In this document: piece after piece, positions 1-8,544 of the stretch
How positions within the stretch are numbered: position 1 is the stretch's first letter
Layout: the number at the start of each line of letters is the position of its first letter
Origin: an uncultured Flavobacterium sp.
Lineage (GTDB): Bacteria; Bacteroidota; Bacteroidia; Flavobacteriales; Flavobacteriaceae
Assembly (NCBI RefSeq): GCF_946478785.1
Contig: NZ_CAMLDD010000008.1
Location: forward strand, 124,001 to 188,000
DNA length: 64,000 nt
Direction: 5' to 3'
The notes under the pieces: generated by a model
Seen by the model: the letters and a program-made list of their open reading frames with translations, nothing else
What the model was told of the DNA's origin: nothing
Database searches by the model: none
Made by a program: the position numbers and the translations under genes

Positions 1-102
1 ATCCTAAAATATTTGTTTTCATCTTATTCAATTTTATAGTATGTTTTTTACAAATTTAAAATAACTTATTTAAAATAATTATAAAAAAAAATTATATTTT
101 CT

Positions 103-110
103 TATTTTTG
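103..110 (+). promoter_or_regulatory. -7 promoter box of oxyR
   Basis: TATTTTTG matches the Bacteroidetes -7 consensus TAnnTTTG and lies 19 bases before the ATG at 130. No clear TTG -33 element stands at the usual distance. Confidence 0.55.
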
Positions 111-129
111 CATCACAAAATACTATCAA

Positions 130-1071
130 ATGACTATTACGCAATTACAATATGTTTTAGCAGTAGCCGAACATAAAAATTTTACACTTGCTGCAGAAAA
201 ATGTTTCGTGACTCAGCCAACTTTAAGCATGCAGATTCAGAAGATTGAAGAAGAGCTTAATATTTTAATTTTCGACAGGAGCAAAAAACCTATTCAGCTT
301 ACAGAAATTGGCCAGAAAATCGTAAATCAGGCTAAAAACATTGTAAATGAAGCCGACAGAATAAAAGATATCGTTGAACAGCAAAAAGGCTTTATTGGGG
401 GAGAATTTCGCTTAGGAATAATTCCTACTATCATGCCTACCCTTCTGCCGATGTTTCTAAATAATTTTATAAAAAAATATCCGAAAGTAAAGCTTTTGAT
501 TGAAGAGCTAAATACAGATGAGATCATTGTGAAATTAAAAAACGGTCATTTGGATGCTGCTATTGCCGCAACTCCGCTTGAAGACGAAAAAATTAAAGAA
601 ATTGTACTGTATTTTGAACCTTTTGTGGCTTATATTCCTGAACACCATTCCAGTTTTCAAAAAGATGAAATAGAAGTTTCTGATTTAAATATCAATGAAA
701 TTTTGCTTTTACAGGATGGGCATTGTTTTAGAGACGGAATTTTGAACTTGTGCAAAAATGGAACTGACATAGAACAAAATAATTTCCAGATTCAGAGCGG
801 AAGCTTTGAAACACTAATAAAACTAGCAGATGAAGGTTTGGGTACCACGCTGCTGCCGTACCTGCACACTTTGGATTTAAAAGATTCAGACAAATTAAAA
901 TTACGCAATTTCAAGGAACCAAAACCGGCACGTGAGGTTAGTCTAATTTATCCGAAAAGTGAATTAAAAATGCAAATAATCGATGCTTTGAGAAGCACTA
1001 TTGCTGGTGTGGTAAAAGGAGCAATCGTTTTTCAGAATGTTCAAATTGTTAGTCCATTGCAAAAAAAATGA
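130..1071 (+). CDS. oxyR: OxyR-type LysR-family peroxide-sensing regulator
   Basis: A 313-residue LysR-type regulator with an N-terminal winged helix-turn-helix (about residues 1-60) and a substrate-binding-like sensor domain (about 90-300). The sensor holds C199 and C208 in the context HCFRDGILNLC, the same spacing and numbering as the redox disulfide pair of Escherichia coli OxyR. This supports hydrogen peroxide sensing by a reversible disulfide. No catalase, peroxidase or dps gene lies downstream, so it stands alone. The start follows a good -7 box. Family assignment is firm; the regulon is unknown. Confidence 0.9.
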   Translation: MTITQLQYVLAVAEHKNFTLAAEKCFVTQPTLSMQIQKIEEELNILIFDRSKKPIQLTEIGQKIVNQAKNIVNEADRIKDIVEQQKGFIGGEFRLGIIPTIMPTLLPMFLNNFIKKYPKVKLLIEELNTDEIIVKLKNGHLDAAIAATPLEDEKIKEIVLYFEPFVAYIPEHHSSFQKDEIEVSDLNINEILLLQDGHCFRDGILNLCKNGTDIEQNNFQIQSGSFETLIKLADEGLGTTLLPYLHTLDLKDSDKLKLRNFKEPKPAREVSLIYPKSELKMQIIDALRSTIAGVVKGAIVFQNVQIVSPLQKK

Positions 1072-1106
1072 TGCTAATATAAGTTATTCAATCTGGCTTA
1101 AACTAT

Positions 1107-1154
1107 AAAATCGTATCCGGAAATGCAAAAAACTGCTTATTTCGGATACGATTT
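1107..1154. terminator. Bidirectional terminator between oxyR and the CE12 gene
   Basis: AAATCGTATCCG pairs with CGGATACGATTT, with an inner GCA/TGC pairing. A-rich and T-rich flanks allow use on both strands between the convergent genes. Confidence 0.75.
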
Positions 1155-1178
1155 ATGTTTTTTAGATTATCTCTAAGG

Positions 1179-1922
1179 CTATTTGATTCCTTTCTTAAGT
1201 TTTTCCACAGAAGGATCTTCTAAAAGTTTTATTTGGTTAACTACTATTTGGGCAATTTCTGTTGCTCCTTTTAGAGAAAGATGTGTATCATCTTCTTTAT
1301 CTTCTTTATAATATGGGTTTTCTCCAGCTTTAAAATGCAGATGCAGCTGTTTTGATTTTTCAGGACCATAAGACTGTTCTAATAATTCTGTATAATATTC
1401 TAAATCAATGAATGGAACTCTATATTCCTGAGCAACTAATCTGGTTTCTAAAGGATAATCTCCGTGTGTGCCAATCAATACTCCTTTTTCATTAAAATTT
1501 CTTCTTGCAATTGATGTCAGTAAAATTGGAATCGCACCTTTTGCACGAGTTTCTTTTACAAAACGAATTAAATTATGTCTGTAGGCTGTATGTGGATTTG
1601 TATAACGCAACGAATCCTTATTCTTTTCGTCGTTATGCCCAAACTCAATAAAAACATAATCTCCTTTTTTAAGCTTTTCATATACCGCATCCCACTGTTT
1701 TTCAGCTATAAAACTTCTGGTGCTTCTGCCGTTCAAAGCTCTATTGTCGATAACAATATTATCTTTAAAAAAAGGCTGTAATACCTGGGCCCACCCATGT
1801 TCCGGATTCTTGTCAGGATCTTTTTTGTTTGCCATTGTAGAATCTCCAATAGTGTAAACAGTAGTTTTTTGTGCAAAACAAGTGGCTGAAATCAACCACA
1901 GAATTAAAATATAATGTTTCAT
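1179..1922 (-). CDS. SGNH/GDSL rhamnogalacturonan acetylesterase-like (CE12 type)
   Basis: A 247-residue secreted SGNH hydrolase. A signal peptide ends near residue 17 (CFAQ). GDSTM carries the nucleophile S28, NGRS follows near residues 64-67, GHND supplies the third block, and DDTH carries D211 and H214. This arrangement matches rhamnogalacturonan/pectin acetylesterases of family CE12 (YesT/RhgT). It probably removes acetyl groups from pectin so lyases and hydrolases can act. It is the last gene of the minus-strand pectin locus, 17 bases after the GH28 gene. Exact substrate (rhamnogalacturonan or homogalacturonan acetyl) is inferred. Confidence 0.85.
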   Translation of the reverse strand: MKHYILILWLISATCFAQKTTVYTIGDSTMANKKDPDKNPEHGWAQVLQPFFKDNIVIDNRALNGRSTRSFIAEKQWDAVYEKLKKGDYVFIEFGHNDEKNKDSLRYTNPHTAYRHNLIRFVKETRAKGAIPILLTSIARRNFNEKGVLIGTHGDYPLETRLVAQEYRVPFIDLEYYTELLEQSYGPEKSKQLHLHFKAGENPYYKEDKEDDTHLSLKGATEIAQIVVNQIKLLEDPSVEKLKKGIK

Positions 1923-1939
1923 TTTTTATTTTTTGATTA

Positions 1940-3289
1940 CTACTTTGCTGCTGAAGGAACTGTGGCTTTCTCTCCAATGAAAACTTCATTCAGAATTACA
2001 TTCTCAGCATTTTCACTTGATATGGCATTTTTAGCCCATTTAATGTCTATATTGCTCAAAGAAATATTTTTGATCTTTTTGTCTTTGAATCCCTGAATAA
2101 CAATTCCGGAAGCAGATGCTTTGTTGCATGAAATACCGGAAAAAGACACATTTGATATGTCAGACTGAAACCCCTTACCTTCTCCATGATAATTGGCTGT
2201 TATGTAAAGGCAATCCTCGACTTCGTCTAACTGAATATTTCGAACAAAAACATTTTTTATAAAACCACCTCTGTCAGCATTAGTTTTGAGGTAAATACCT
2301 CTTTTTAGATAACCAACTGTTTTGCAATTTTCGACAAACACGTTTTGTACGCCTGCAGACATTTCGCTTCCTATAACTACTCCGTGAAGTCCTTTGAAAT
2401 TACAATTTCTGATAATTATGTTTTCACTTGGTGTCGCTGCATTAGCTCTTCCTTCATGATCTCTTCCGGCTTTTATAGCCACATTATCGTCACCATTGTT
2501 GAAAGTTACATTTTCGATCAAAACATCTTTGGCATATTCAGGATCTATACCGTCATTATTATAATTTAATGATTTATAGCTTATTCCTCTTATTGTTATA
2601 CTTTCTGATTTCAGTAAGTGCAAACACCAGAAGGGTGAATTTTCAATACGAATATTTTCAACCAAAATATTCTTACAATTAAAAAACTGAATCATTTGTG
2701 GACGCAGAAAATAACCTGTTCCAAATTTTCTGTCTTTTAAAGGAATACTATTATGATTCATTTCACGACTCAGCTCTTTGCCTTTTCCTTCTTGTGCTTT
2801 AAAACTTTTCCAGGTCTTTCCTCCTTCTCCATCAATGGTCCCCTCACCTGTTAAAGCAATATTTGTACAATCATAAGCATAAATTAAAGGACTGTAATTA
2901 TAAAGCATCGTTCCTTCCCAGCTGGTTAAAACCATTGGCAGATAATATTCCGGCTTATCACTGAATTTAATTTTTGCCCCTTTTTCGATCTTTAAATTGA
3001 CATTGCTTACAAAATGGATTGGCCCATTCAAAAGATAAACTCCTTTTGGAACCACAATAGTCCCTCCGTTGTTTTTTTTACACAAAGCCATTGCCTTATC
3101 AAAAAAAGGTTTGCTATTGGATACGGAATCACCTTTAGCGCCCAGCTTAACTATATTTACCTGAAAAGAAGGAATTTTAGGCAGCTGAATTCTATTGACG
3201 ATTGAATCGACTTTTGCTGTTGGAAATTTATTATCCTGAGCAAAAATGACAGTCGAAAACAATACAAGGAAGAGAAGTCTACTATTCAT
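1940..3289 (-). CDS. GH28 polygalacturonase-family enzyme, exported
   Basis: A 449-residue right-handed beta-helix enzyme with a signal peptide (VIFAQ). GH28 hallmarks are NNDGID, the double aspartate of NGDDNVAIK and LHGVVIGSE. The usual RIK motif reads YLK (residues 333-335), so the conserved substrate-binding arginine is replaced by tyrosine. That may indicate a different subsite preference, for example exo action or rhamnogalacturonan. It hydrolyses galacturonan-type backbone linkages, probably in the periplasm. Its neighbours are PL10 and CE12 genes. It differs clearly from the second GH28 at 13374-14813. Confidence 0.88.
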   Translation of the reverse strand: MNSRLLFLVLFSTVIFAQDNKFPTAKVDSIVNRIQLPKIPSFQVNIVKLGAKGDSVSNSKPFFDKAMALCKKNNGGTIVVPKGVYLLNGPIHFVSNVNLKIEKGAKIKFSDKPEYYLPMVLTSWEGTMLYNYSPLIYAYDCTNIALTGEGTIDGEGGKTWKSFKAQEGKGKELSREMNHNSIPLKDRKFGTGYFLRPQMIQFFNCKNILVENIRIENSPFWCLHLLKSESITIRGISYKSLNYNNDGIDPEYAKDVLIENVTFNNGDDNVAIKAGRDHEGRANAATPSENIIIRNCNFKGLHGVVIGSEMSAGVQNVFVENCKTVGYLKRGIYLKTNADRGGFIKNVFVRNIQLDEVEDCLYITANYHGEGKGFQSDISNVSFSGISCNKASASGIVIQGFKDKKIKNISLSNIDIKWAKNAISSENAENVILNEVFIGEKATVPSAAK

Positions 3290-3355
3290 AATTTTAATTT
3301 TAAAATATCCTTATTTGCTGGCAGTATCAAATAAGATTCTATTGCTATCCAGAAT

Positions 3356-4456
3356 TTACTCTGAATCCGTTTTTTCAGAACTATGCTTTTTCGCCCATTT
3401 TTTGTATTTTTTCAAAACTTCCTTAGGTTCATTAGAATACCATGAATAACCATTTCTTCTTTCCTCACTAATATCAGTTATAAATTTCTTTTTGATTCCG
3501 TCACGATCACAGAAGAAAGGTTCATTTGTTTCAAGTTCTGCAAATCTTGGCCAAATTGGTGCCACATCTTCCATAGGATACATCTTTTTTCCAATCACTT
3601 TTCCATTTTCATCATAAATGCGTTCCTCCTTAAGATTTGTGATTTTTGTTTTTTCAAACCAGTCATAGGCACTTTTAACAGCTGTTTTAACTTCTGGCGA
3701 TGGGTTATCAATAGACATTAATAACAATGTTACTTTCGCAGATTCTTTGCCACTCAATGATGCAAGCTCGTAAGCCCTTGCATCCGCCGGAGCTAAGGTA
3801 ACTTCGTCATGCTGTGCACACCAAACTGTTAAAACACCATTTTGACTGTATTGTGTTTTTAAGATGCAATCAATTCCTTTTTCGAAAGCAATTTTAGCTT
3901 TGTCAACAGTTTCCTTTGGAGGTTTAATACTATAATAAGCTGTTTCATTACCAATCTCCCTCAATACATTCAAAACATCAACCATTGAATTATCATTATA
4001 AGTGATATGAGTATAATATCCTTTTTTTAATGGAAAATATTGAGGCCACCCCCCATTAGGATATTGTGCAGAAAGCAAATAATCAATTGCTCTTAAAAAT
4101 GAATCTTTATATCTTTCGTCTTTTGTCTGCGCATACATTTTTGATACAAAAAGTATTTCCTGTGTGGTGGCTCTGTTGTCTATTGTACAATCTTTTCCTA
4201 TTGGTTTTAGCGCTACCAGCTTAGCTTTTTCCTCTTCTGTCAATTCTTTCAGCATCGAAATATTTTTTGGCCAACCCCCAATGTCTCTTTGGTAAAGCAG
4301 GACATTTTCGCCTATTTTTTTTCCCTCTTCAGAACCAAACCAGGCCGAGTAACTTTTTATAATTAAATCTGGCCACTTTTTAGGTTTTTCTTGCGCATTA
4401 ACATAACAGCAAGTACTGATTAAAAATAACAATGCTGTTCTTTTAAGTTGATTCAT
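3356..4456 (-). CDS. Pectate lyase, family PL10
   Basis: A 366-residue exported protein with a signal peptide ending near residue 21 (YVNAQ). The alpha/alpha-toroid signature GGWPKN, NGGWPQYFP, TYNDNSM and the block WCAQHDEVTLAPADARAYE are characteristic of PL10 pectate lyases. It should cleave polygalacturonate by beta-elimination, giving 4,5-unsaturated oligomers that feed GH105 and KduI. It lies between GH43 and GH28 genes in the pectin operon. Length fits a single catalytic domain without carbohydrate-binding modules. Confidence 0.9.
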   Translation of the reverse strand: MNQLKRTALLFLISTCCYVNAQEKPKKWPDLIIKSYSAWFGSEEGKKIGENVLLYQRDIGGWPKNISMLKELTEEEKAKLVALKPIGKDCTIDNRATTQEILFVSKMYAQTKDERYKDSFLRAIDYLLSAQYPNGGWPQYFPLKKGYYTHITYNDNSMVDVLNVLREIGNETAYYSIKPPKETVDKAKIAFEKGIDCILKTQYSQNGVLTVWCAQHDEVTLAPADARAYELASLSGKESAKVTLLLMSIDNPSPEVKTAVKSAYDWFEKTKITNLKEERIYDENGKVIGKKMYPMEDVAPIWPRFAELETNEPFFCDRDGIKKKFITDISEERRNGYSWYSNEPKEVLKKYKKWAKKHSSEKTDSE

Positions 4457-4492
4457 TTAATTGGTTAATTTTAGTTATTTATTTAGTTTTAG

Positions 4493-6121
4493 TTATTTAG
4501 TTATTCTGAACCAATCAATTGCGACACTTCCTGCATCATTAATAATCCCTTCTCGCAATGCAAGAAATCCTATTTTTGCACCAATCCATTTACCTTCTCT
4601 GGCAGTAAAACTACTACCAACAGGATTGAATTTTTGTCCGTCTTCGCTATAGAAAAAATCACAAATTCCGCCTGCCTTCACTTTCACTTGCAGGTATATT
4701 GTTCTATCTTTTATTGCAATTTTCTTACTTTCAGATTCACTTCCCTTTTTATCAGCCTTTACAACTGTTTTTTGTGAAAGGAATAATTTTCCTTCCTCTT
4801 GTTTCAGACATAAAAAACTATTATCAAGTCCCATAATTACCAATCCGGTATATTCACCATCAAATCTGGAATTGAAGGTAAGTTTTGTTGTAGCTGTAAA
4901 CTCATTTGCAGGTAATTTTTGCAAAAGCAAGTTTGGAACATCATATAGATTTTCATGATCTTTAGGAACAGGAATACAATTTAAATTATAATATCCCATT
5001 GAAGTAGGAAGTCCCCAGGTTATTTGCGGATTTGCATGCCACTGCCATTGAAGTCCTAGTTTAGGAGTATTAAATTCATCACTTTCTGGCGGCGTTTCGA
5101 TAGGGAATGTTTTTTTACCCACATTTGGTTTTTTATAAACCATAACTGGCTCACCTGTACCGTTTTTATCTTCGTCAATTCCAATAACCGGCCAGTCATT
5201 AATCCACTTCATAGGTTGAAGATGAACCACTCTTCCGTATGCAAACTGGTCCTGAAAATGAATAAACCAATCTTCTCCGCTTTGTGTCTGAACCCATGCT
5301 CCCTGATGAGGACCATTTATGGCTGATTTGCCCTGATCCATTACTTTTCTTTTTTCATAAGGACCATAAACATTTTTAGATCTCATAACCGTTTGCCATC
5401 CTGTGGCAACTCCACCTGCCGGAGCAAATACGTAGTAATAGCCATTACGTTTGTAAAACTTAGGGCCTTCGATAGTGGCTTCGTCTGTATGACCGTCTAT
5501 AATCATAACGTCATCATTATTAGCAGATAAACCATCAGGATTCATTGAACAAACTAACAAAACACTTTTAACTCCTGCACGACTTCCTGCAAAAGCATAC
5601 CCTAAATATGCTTTGCCATCTTCATCCCATAATGGAGTTGGATCAATTAGACCTTTGCCTTCTTTTACCATAACCGGTTCTGACCATGGACCTTCTGCTT
5701 TTTTGGCTTTGATAACATAAATTCCAAAATCAGGGTCAGGATAATAAATATAAAATTCGTTATTATGAAAACGAATACATGGCGCCCAGACACCATTTCC
5801 GTGCTGTACTTTATTGTACACATCTAAAGGTTTTTGTTTCGAAAGTGCATATCCAATTAATTTCCAGTTCACCAAATCTTTTGAATGAAGAATAGGCAAG
5901 CCTGGAATACAATTGAATGATGAAGCTGTCATGTAATAATCATCACCAACCCTGATAGCATCCGGATCTGAATAATCGGCATATAAAATTGGGTTTTTAT
6001 ATGTTCCGTCTCCGTTATCTGCTATCCAAACCTTAGAAAAATTTTCATTTTTCCCTTGTGCAACTACTATCTGAAAGACAGTACAGCATAAAATAAGAGT
6101 TGTAAATTTTATATATATCAT
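4493..6121 (-). CDS. GH43-family glycoside hydrolase with C-terminal beta-sandwich
   Basis: A 542-residue exported enzyme (signal peptide ending VVAQG). The five-blade propeller begins at YADYSDPDAIRVGDDYYM, holding the catalytic base Asp, followed by DPTPLWDEDGKAYLGYAF and EGPKFYKRNGYYY with the acid Glu. Residues from about 345 on form a second domain like the beta-sandwich of beta-xylosidase/arabinofuranosidase GH43 subfamilies. It probably strips arabinose or xylose side chains from pectin. The ATG lies nine bases past the end of the GH105 gene, so the two are co-transcribed. Substrate cannot be fixed from sequence. Confidence 0.87.
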   Translation of the reverse strand: MIYIKFTTLILCCTVFQIVVAQGKNENFSKVWIADNGDGTYKNPILYADYSDPDAIRVGDDYYMTASSFNCIPGLPILHSKDLVNWKLIGYALSKQKPLDVYNKVQHGNGVWAPCIRFHNNEFYIYYPDPDFGIYVIKAKKAEGPWSEPVMVKEGKGLIDPTPLWDEDGKAYLGYAFAGSRAGVKSVLLVCSMNPDGLSANNDDVMIIDGHTDEATIEGPKFYKRNGYYYVFAPAGGVATGWQTVMRSKNVYGPYEKRKVMDQGKSAINGPHQGAWVQTQSGEDWFIHFQDQFAYGRVVHLQPMKWINDWPVIGIDEDKNGTGEPVMVYKKPNVGKKTFPIETPPESDEFNTPKLGLQWQWHANPQITWGLPTSMGYYNLNCIPVPKDHENLYDVPNLLLQKLPANEFTATTKLTFNSRFDGEYTGLVIMGLDNSFLCLKQEEGKLFLSQKTVVKADKKGSESESKKIAIKDRTIYLQVKVKAGGICDFFYSEDGQKFNPVGSSFTAREGKWIGAKIGFLALREGIINDAGSVAIDWFRITK

Positions 6122-6130
6122 TTGACTATA

Positions 6131-7363
6131 TTATCTGCTTAATTCCAAGGCTGCTAAAATGAAAGGACCGGTTGCCTTAGGGTCATTGTCTTTTTTTCTT
6201 TCGTTAACATAGTATTCGTAAGAACCATCACGATAAGGCTTACCTCCAAGACCTGCTACCTGGCAAGCCTGTGTTAATGTAATTCCCCCATCTGCATCAA
6301 CTTTAATTAATTGAGTTGTCAAGCCATCAAAAGCTTTGTTTGCCAATTCTTTAAATTTTGATGGCAAATACCCTTTATTAGCGCCTTTAGCAAATGCATA
6401 AGCAAACATTGAAGATCCGGAAGCTTCTAAATAATTTCCTTCTTTACCCATTTTATCTGTGACCTGATACCACAAACCAGATTTATCCTGGTATTTCGCT
6501 AAACTTTCAGAAACATTATTAAGATAACCAACCAACTCTTTTTGTTTTGGATGATCTTTTGGAAAATAATCCAATGCATCGACCAAAGCCATTACGTACC
6601 AGCCAAGTGCTCTTGACCAGAAGTTTGGTGAATTTCCTGTTTCCTTATCAGCCCATGGCATTTGTTTGCTTTCATCCCAACCGTGATATAACAACCCTGT
6701 TTTTGGATCAGTTGCATGCAATTGGATTTGTTCGAATTGATGTGCAACATCATCCAGATTTTTTCCGTTTTCAAAAGTCACCGTATACTCAGCATAGAAA
6801 GGCTCTCCCATATACAAGCCATCCAGCCACATTTGATTAGGATAGATTCTTTTATGCCAAAATCCTCCGGATTGCGTTCTTGGCTGCTCTGTTAATTGCT
6901 GACGCAATAATTGCATTGCTTTTAAATATTTCTCTTCTTTTGTTTTGTTATATGCATTAAAAAGTAAGCGACCCGCCACAATCATATCAATATTATGTTT
7001 TGATATTTCATAGGTTTTAATAGTTCCGTCATTTTCAATCAATGTATCTAAATAACCCTGAACATAAGCAGCATATCGCGGATCTGGACTTTTTTTATAC
7101 AACTCTTCAAATGAATATAAAACAAGGCCGTGAACATAGTCCCATTTTGGGGCTTTAGCATCGTCAATCTGCCAGGATTCCGGATGACGCTGCATTAAAG
7201 TCAAAGCCATTCTGTCCGACCATTTTAAGTCTTTTGAAACTTCAGATTGATTTTGTGATTCTGCTTTTTTTGCTACTTCCGGTGATGCTGTTTTACAGCT
7301 AAAAAATGTGAACGAAACAAAAAGCGTTGCGACTTTTAATGTGTTTAGTGTGGTGTTTAACAT
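6131..7363 (-). CDS. GH105 unsaturated rhamnogalacturonyl/galacturonyl hydrolase, lipoprotein
   Basis: A 410-residue protein with a lipobox-like signal (TFFSC, Cys near residue 23), so probably anchored in the periplasm. It has the six-hairpin (alpha/alpha)6 features of YteR/YesR: MWLDGLYMGEPFYAEY with the catalytic Asp, HGWDES, NFWSRALGWYVMALVD and AYAFAKG. It removes the unsaturated uronate from the non-reducing end of lyase products, the step between PL10 and KduI. It is followed at nine bases by GH43. Confidence 0.9.
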   Translation of the reverse strand: MLNTTLNTLKVATLFVSFTFFSCKTASPEVAKKAESQNQSEVSKDLKWSDRMALTLMQRHPESWQIDDAKAPKWDYVHGLVLYSFEELYKKSPDPRYAAYVQGYLDTLIENDGTIKTYEISKHNIDMIVAGRLLFNAYNKTKEEKYLKAMQLLRQQLTEQPRTQSGGFWHKRIYPNQMWLDGLYMGEPFYAEYTVTFENGKNLDDVAHQFEQIQLHATDPKTGLLYHGWDESKQMPWADKETGNSPNFWSRALGWYVMALVDALDYFPKDHPKQKELVGYLNNVSESLAKYQDKSGLWYQVTDKMGKEGNYLEASGSSMFAYAFAKGANKGYLPSKFKELANKAFDGLTTQLIKVDADGGITLTQACQVAGLGGKPYRDGSYEYYVNERKKDNDPKATGPFILAALELSR

Positions 7364-7509
7364 GTTTATTTTGTTTTTGTTTTATTGAAATCTATTTATT
7401 TTATCTCCTTATCCTTGGTTTATTTCTGCATTAATTATGCTTACGGTTTATATAGTTTTGAGTTCCAGAAAACCAATCAATCCTTTCTATTATTTTTTTA
7501 ATAATATAT

Positions 7510-8442
7510 TTAAAAAACCTTATCTAAAAACTGCGTTGTATAAAGAACTGTTTCATCAAACCAAGGATTAAAAAACCAAAATGAATGAGGAGAGTCTTTA
7601 ATTGTGTGAACTTGGTTATAAATATTTTTCTCGTTTAAAATAGCAATCATGTCATCTCTTCCGGCATGAAACCGCGGAACACTGCTGTTTATGAATAAAA
7701 CTGGCGGAGTATGCTTATTAGTATGTGTCAAAGCAGAGGCATTTTTCCAATTCTCCGGATTCTCATTATAAGTTCCATTGAGCCAAAAAGCTGCGACATC
7801 TCCTTCTGAAGATTCGGGGTGCTTAAAAGCCAAGACACCGTCTATATTAATAATTGCATTTACTCTGGATGAAGATTTACTTTTATTTTTAACATCATCA
7901 AAAGCTGGATTATCATTTGTTGTACCAATCAAAGCAGCCATTTGGCCTCCTGCAGAGCAGCCTAAAACAGCAATTTTGTTTGGATCTACATTGAATTTAC
8001 CAGCATTATCTTTTATAAACCTTATGGCATTTTTCACATCTAGAATTCCTTCCGGATATTTAGCTTCGAGCGACAATCTGTATTCTATTGTAAAGCAAGA
8101 ATAGCCTTTTAAAGCAATTTTCTGTGCCATTACTTTCATTTGATTTTTATTACCTGATCTCCAGCCTCCACCATGTATCATGATAACGGCAGGATTTCTT
8201 TTTTTTGTGGTACTATAATAGGCGTCAAAATGTAAGGCTCTATTCTTTTGGCTATAAACAACATCACTGATTTCAGTAACGTTAGTATTATTTAATTCTT
8301 GAGCTGTTTTTATGAATGGATACTTTTTTATTAGCTTAGTGTAGGTGCTTTTTATAGTATATGAAGTATCTATACTATAAGTGCTTTGTGCAAAAATAGC
8401 ATTTGATAAAAAAAACACTGTAAATAAAAAGACGTTTTTCAT
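7510..8442 (-). CDS. Exported alpha/beta-hydrolase, carbohydrate esterase-like
   Basis: A 310-residue protein with a signal peptide (IFAQ). It has the HGGG oxyanion motif at 90-93, nucleophile S163 in GCSAGGQ and a C-terminal catalytic His near 286 (DSPHSF). It resembles the BD-FAE/acetyl-esterase group found in Bacteroidetes glycan loci. In this setting it likely removes acetyl, methyl or feruloyl esters from pectin; which one is undecided. It stands 102 bases after susD, behind a strong hairpin, and 146 bases before GH105. Confidence 0.78.
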   Translation of the reverse strand: MKNVFLFTVFFLSNAIFAQSTYSIDTSYTIKSTYTKLIKKYPFIKTAQELNNTNVTEISDVVYSQKNRALHFDAYYSTTKKRNPAVIMIHGGGWRSGNKNQMKVMAQKIALKGYSCFTIEYRLSLEAKYPEGILDVKNAIRFIKDNAGKFNVDPNKIAVLGCSAGGQMAALIGTTNDNPAFDDVKNKSKSSSRVNAIINIDGVLAFKHPESSEGDVAAFWLNGTYNENPENWKNASALTHTNKHTPPVLFINSSVPRFHAGRDDMIAILNEKNIYNQVHTIKDSPHSFWFFNPWFDETVLYTTQFLDKVF

Positions 8443-8463
8443 AATAGCAATCTAACTTAGTTA

Positions 8464-8500
8464 AGAAAGGAGTTCGGCAAAATGCCAAACTCCTTTTTTT
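8464..8500. terminator. Hairpin after susD (partial terminator or mRNA-stabilising stem)
   Basis: AAAGGAGTT and GGCA pair with TGCC and AACTCCTTT with a short A/T loop. On the minus strand it follows susD; the run after the stem is TTTCTTAAC, so termination could be partial. This would leave susCD more abundant than the downstream enzymes. Confidence 0.6.
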
Positions 8501-8544
8501 CACTAATTCAATAAATAATACTTATTTTTAATCTTTAAGGTATA

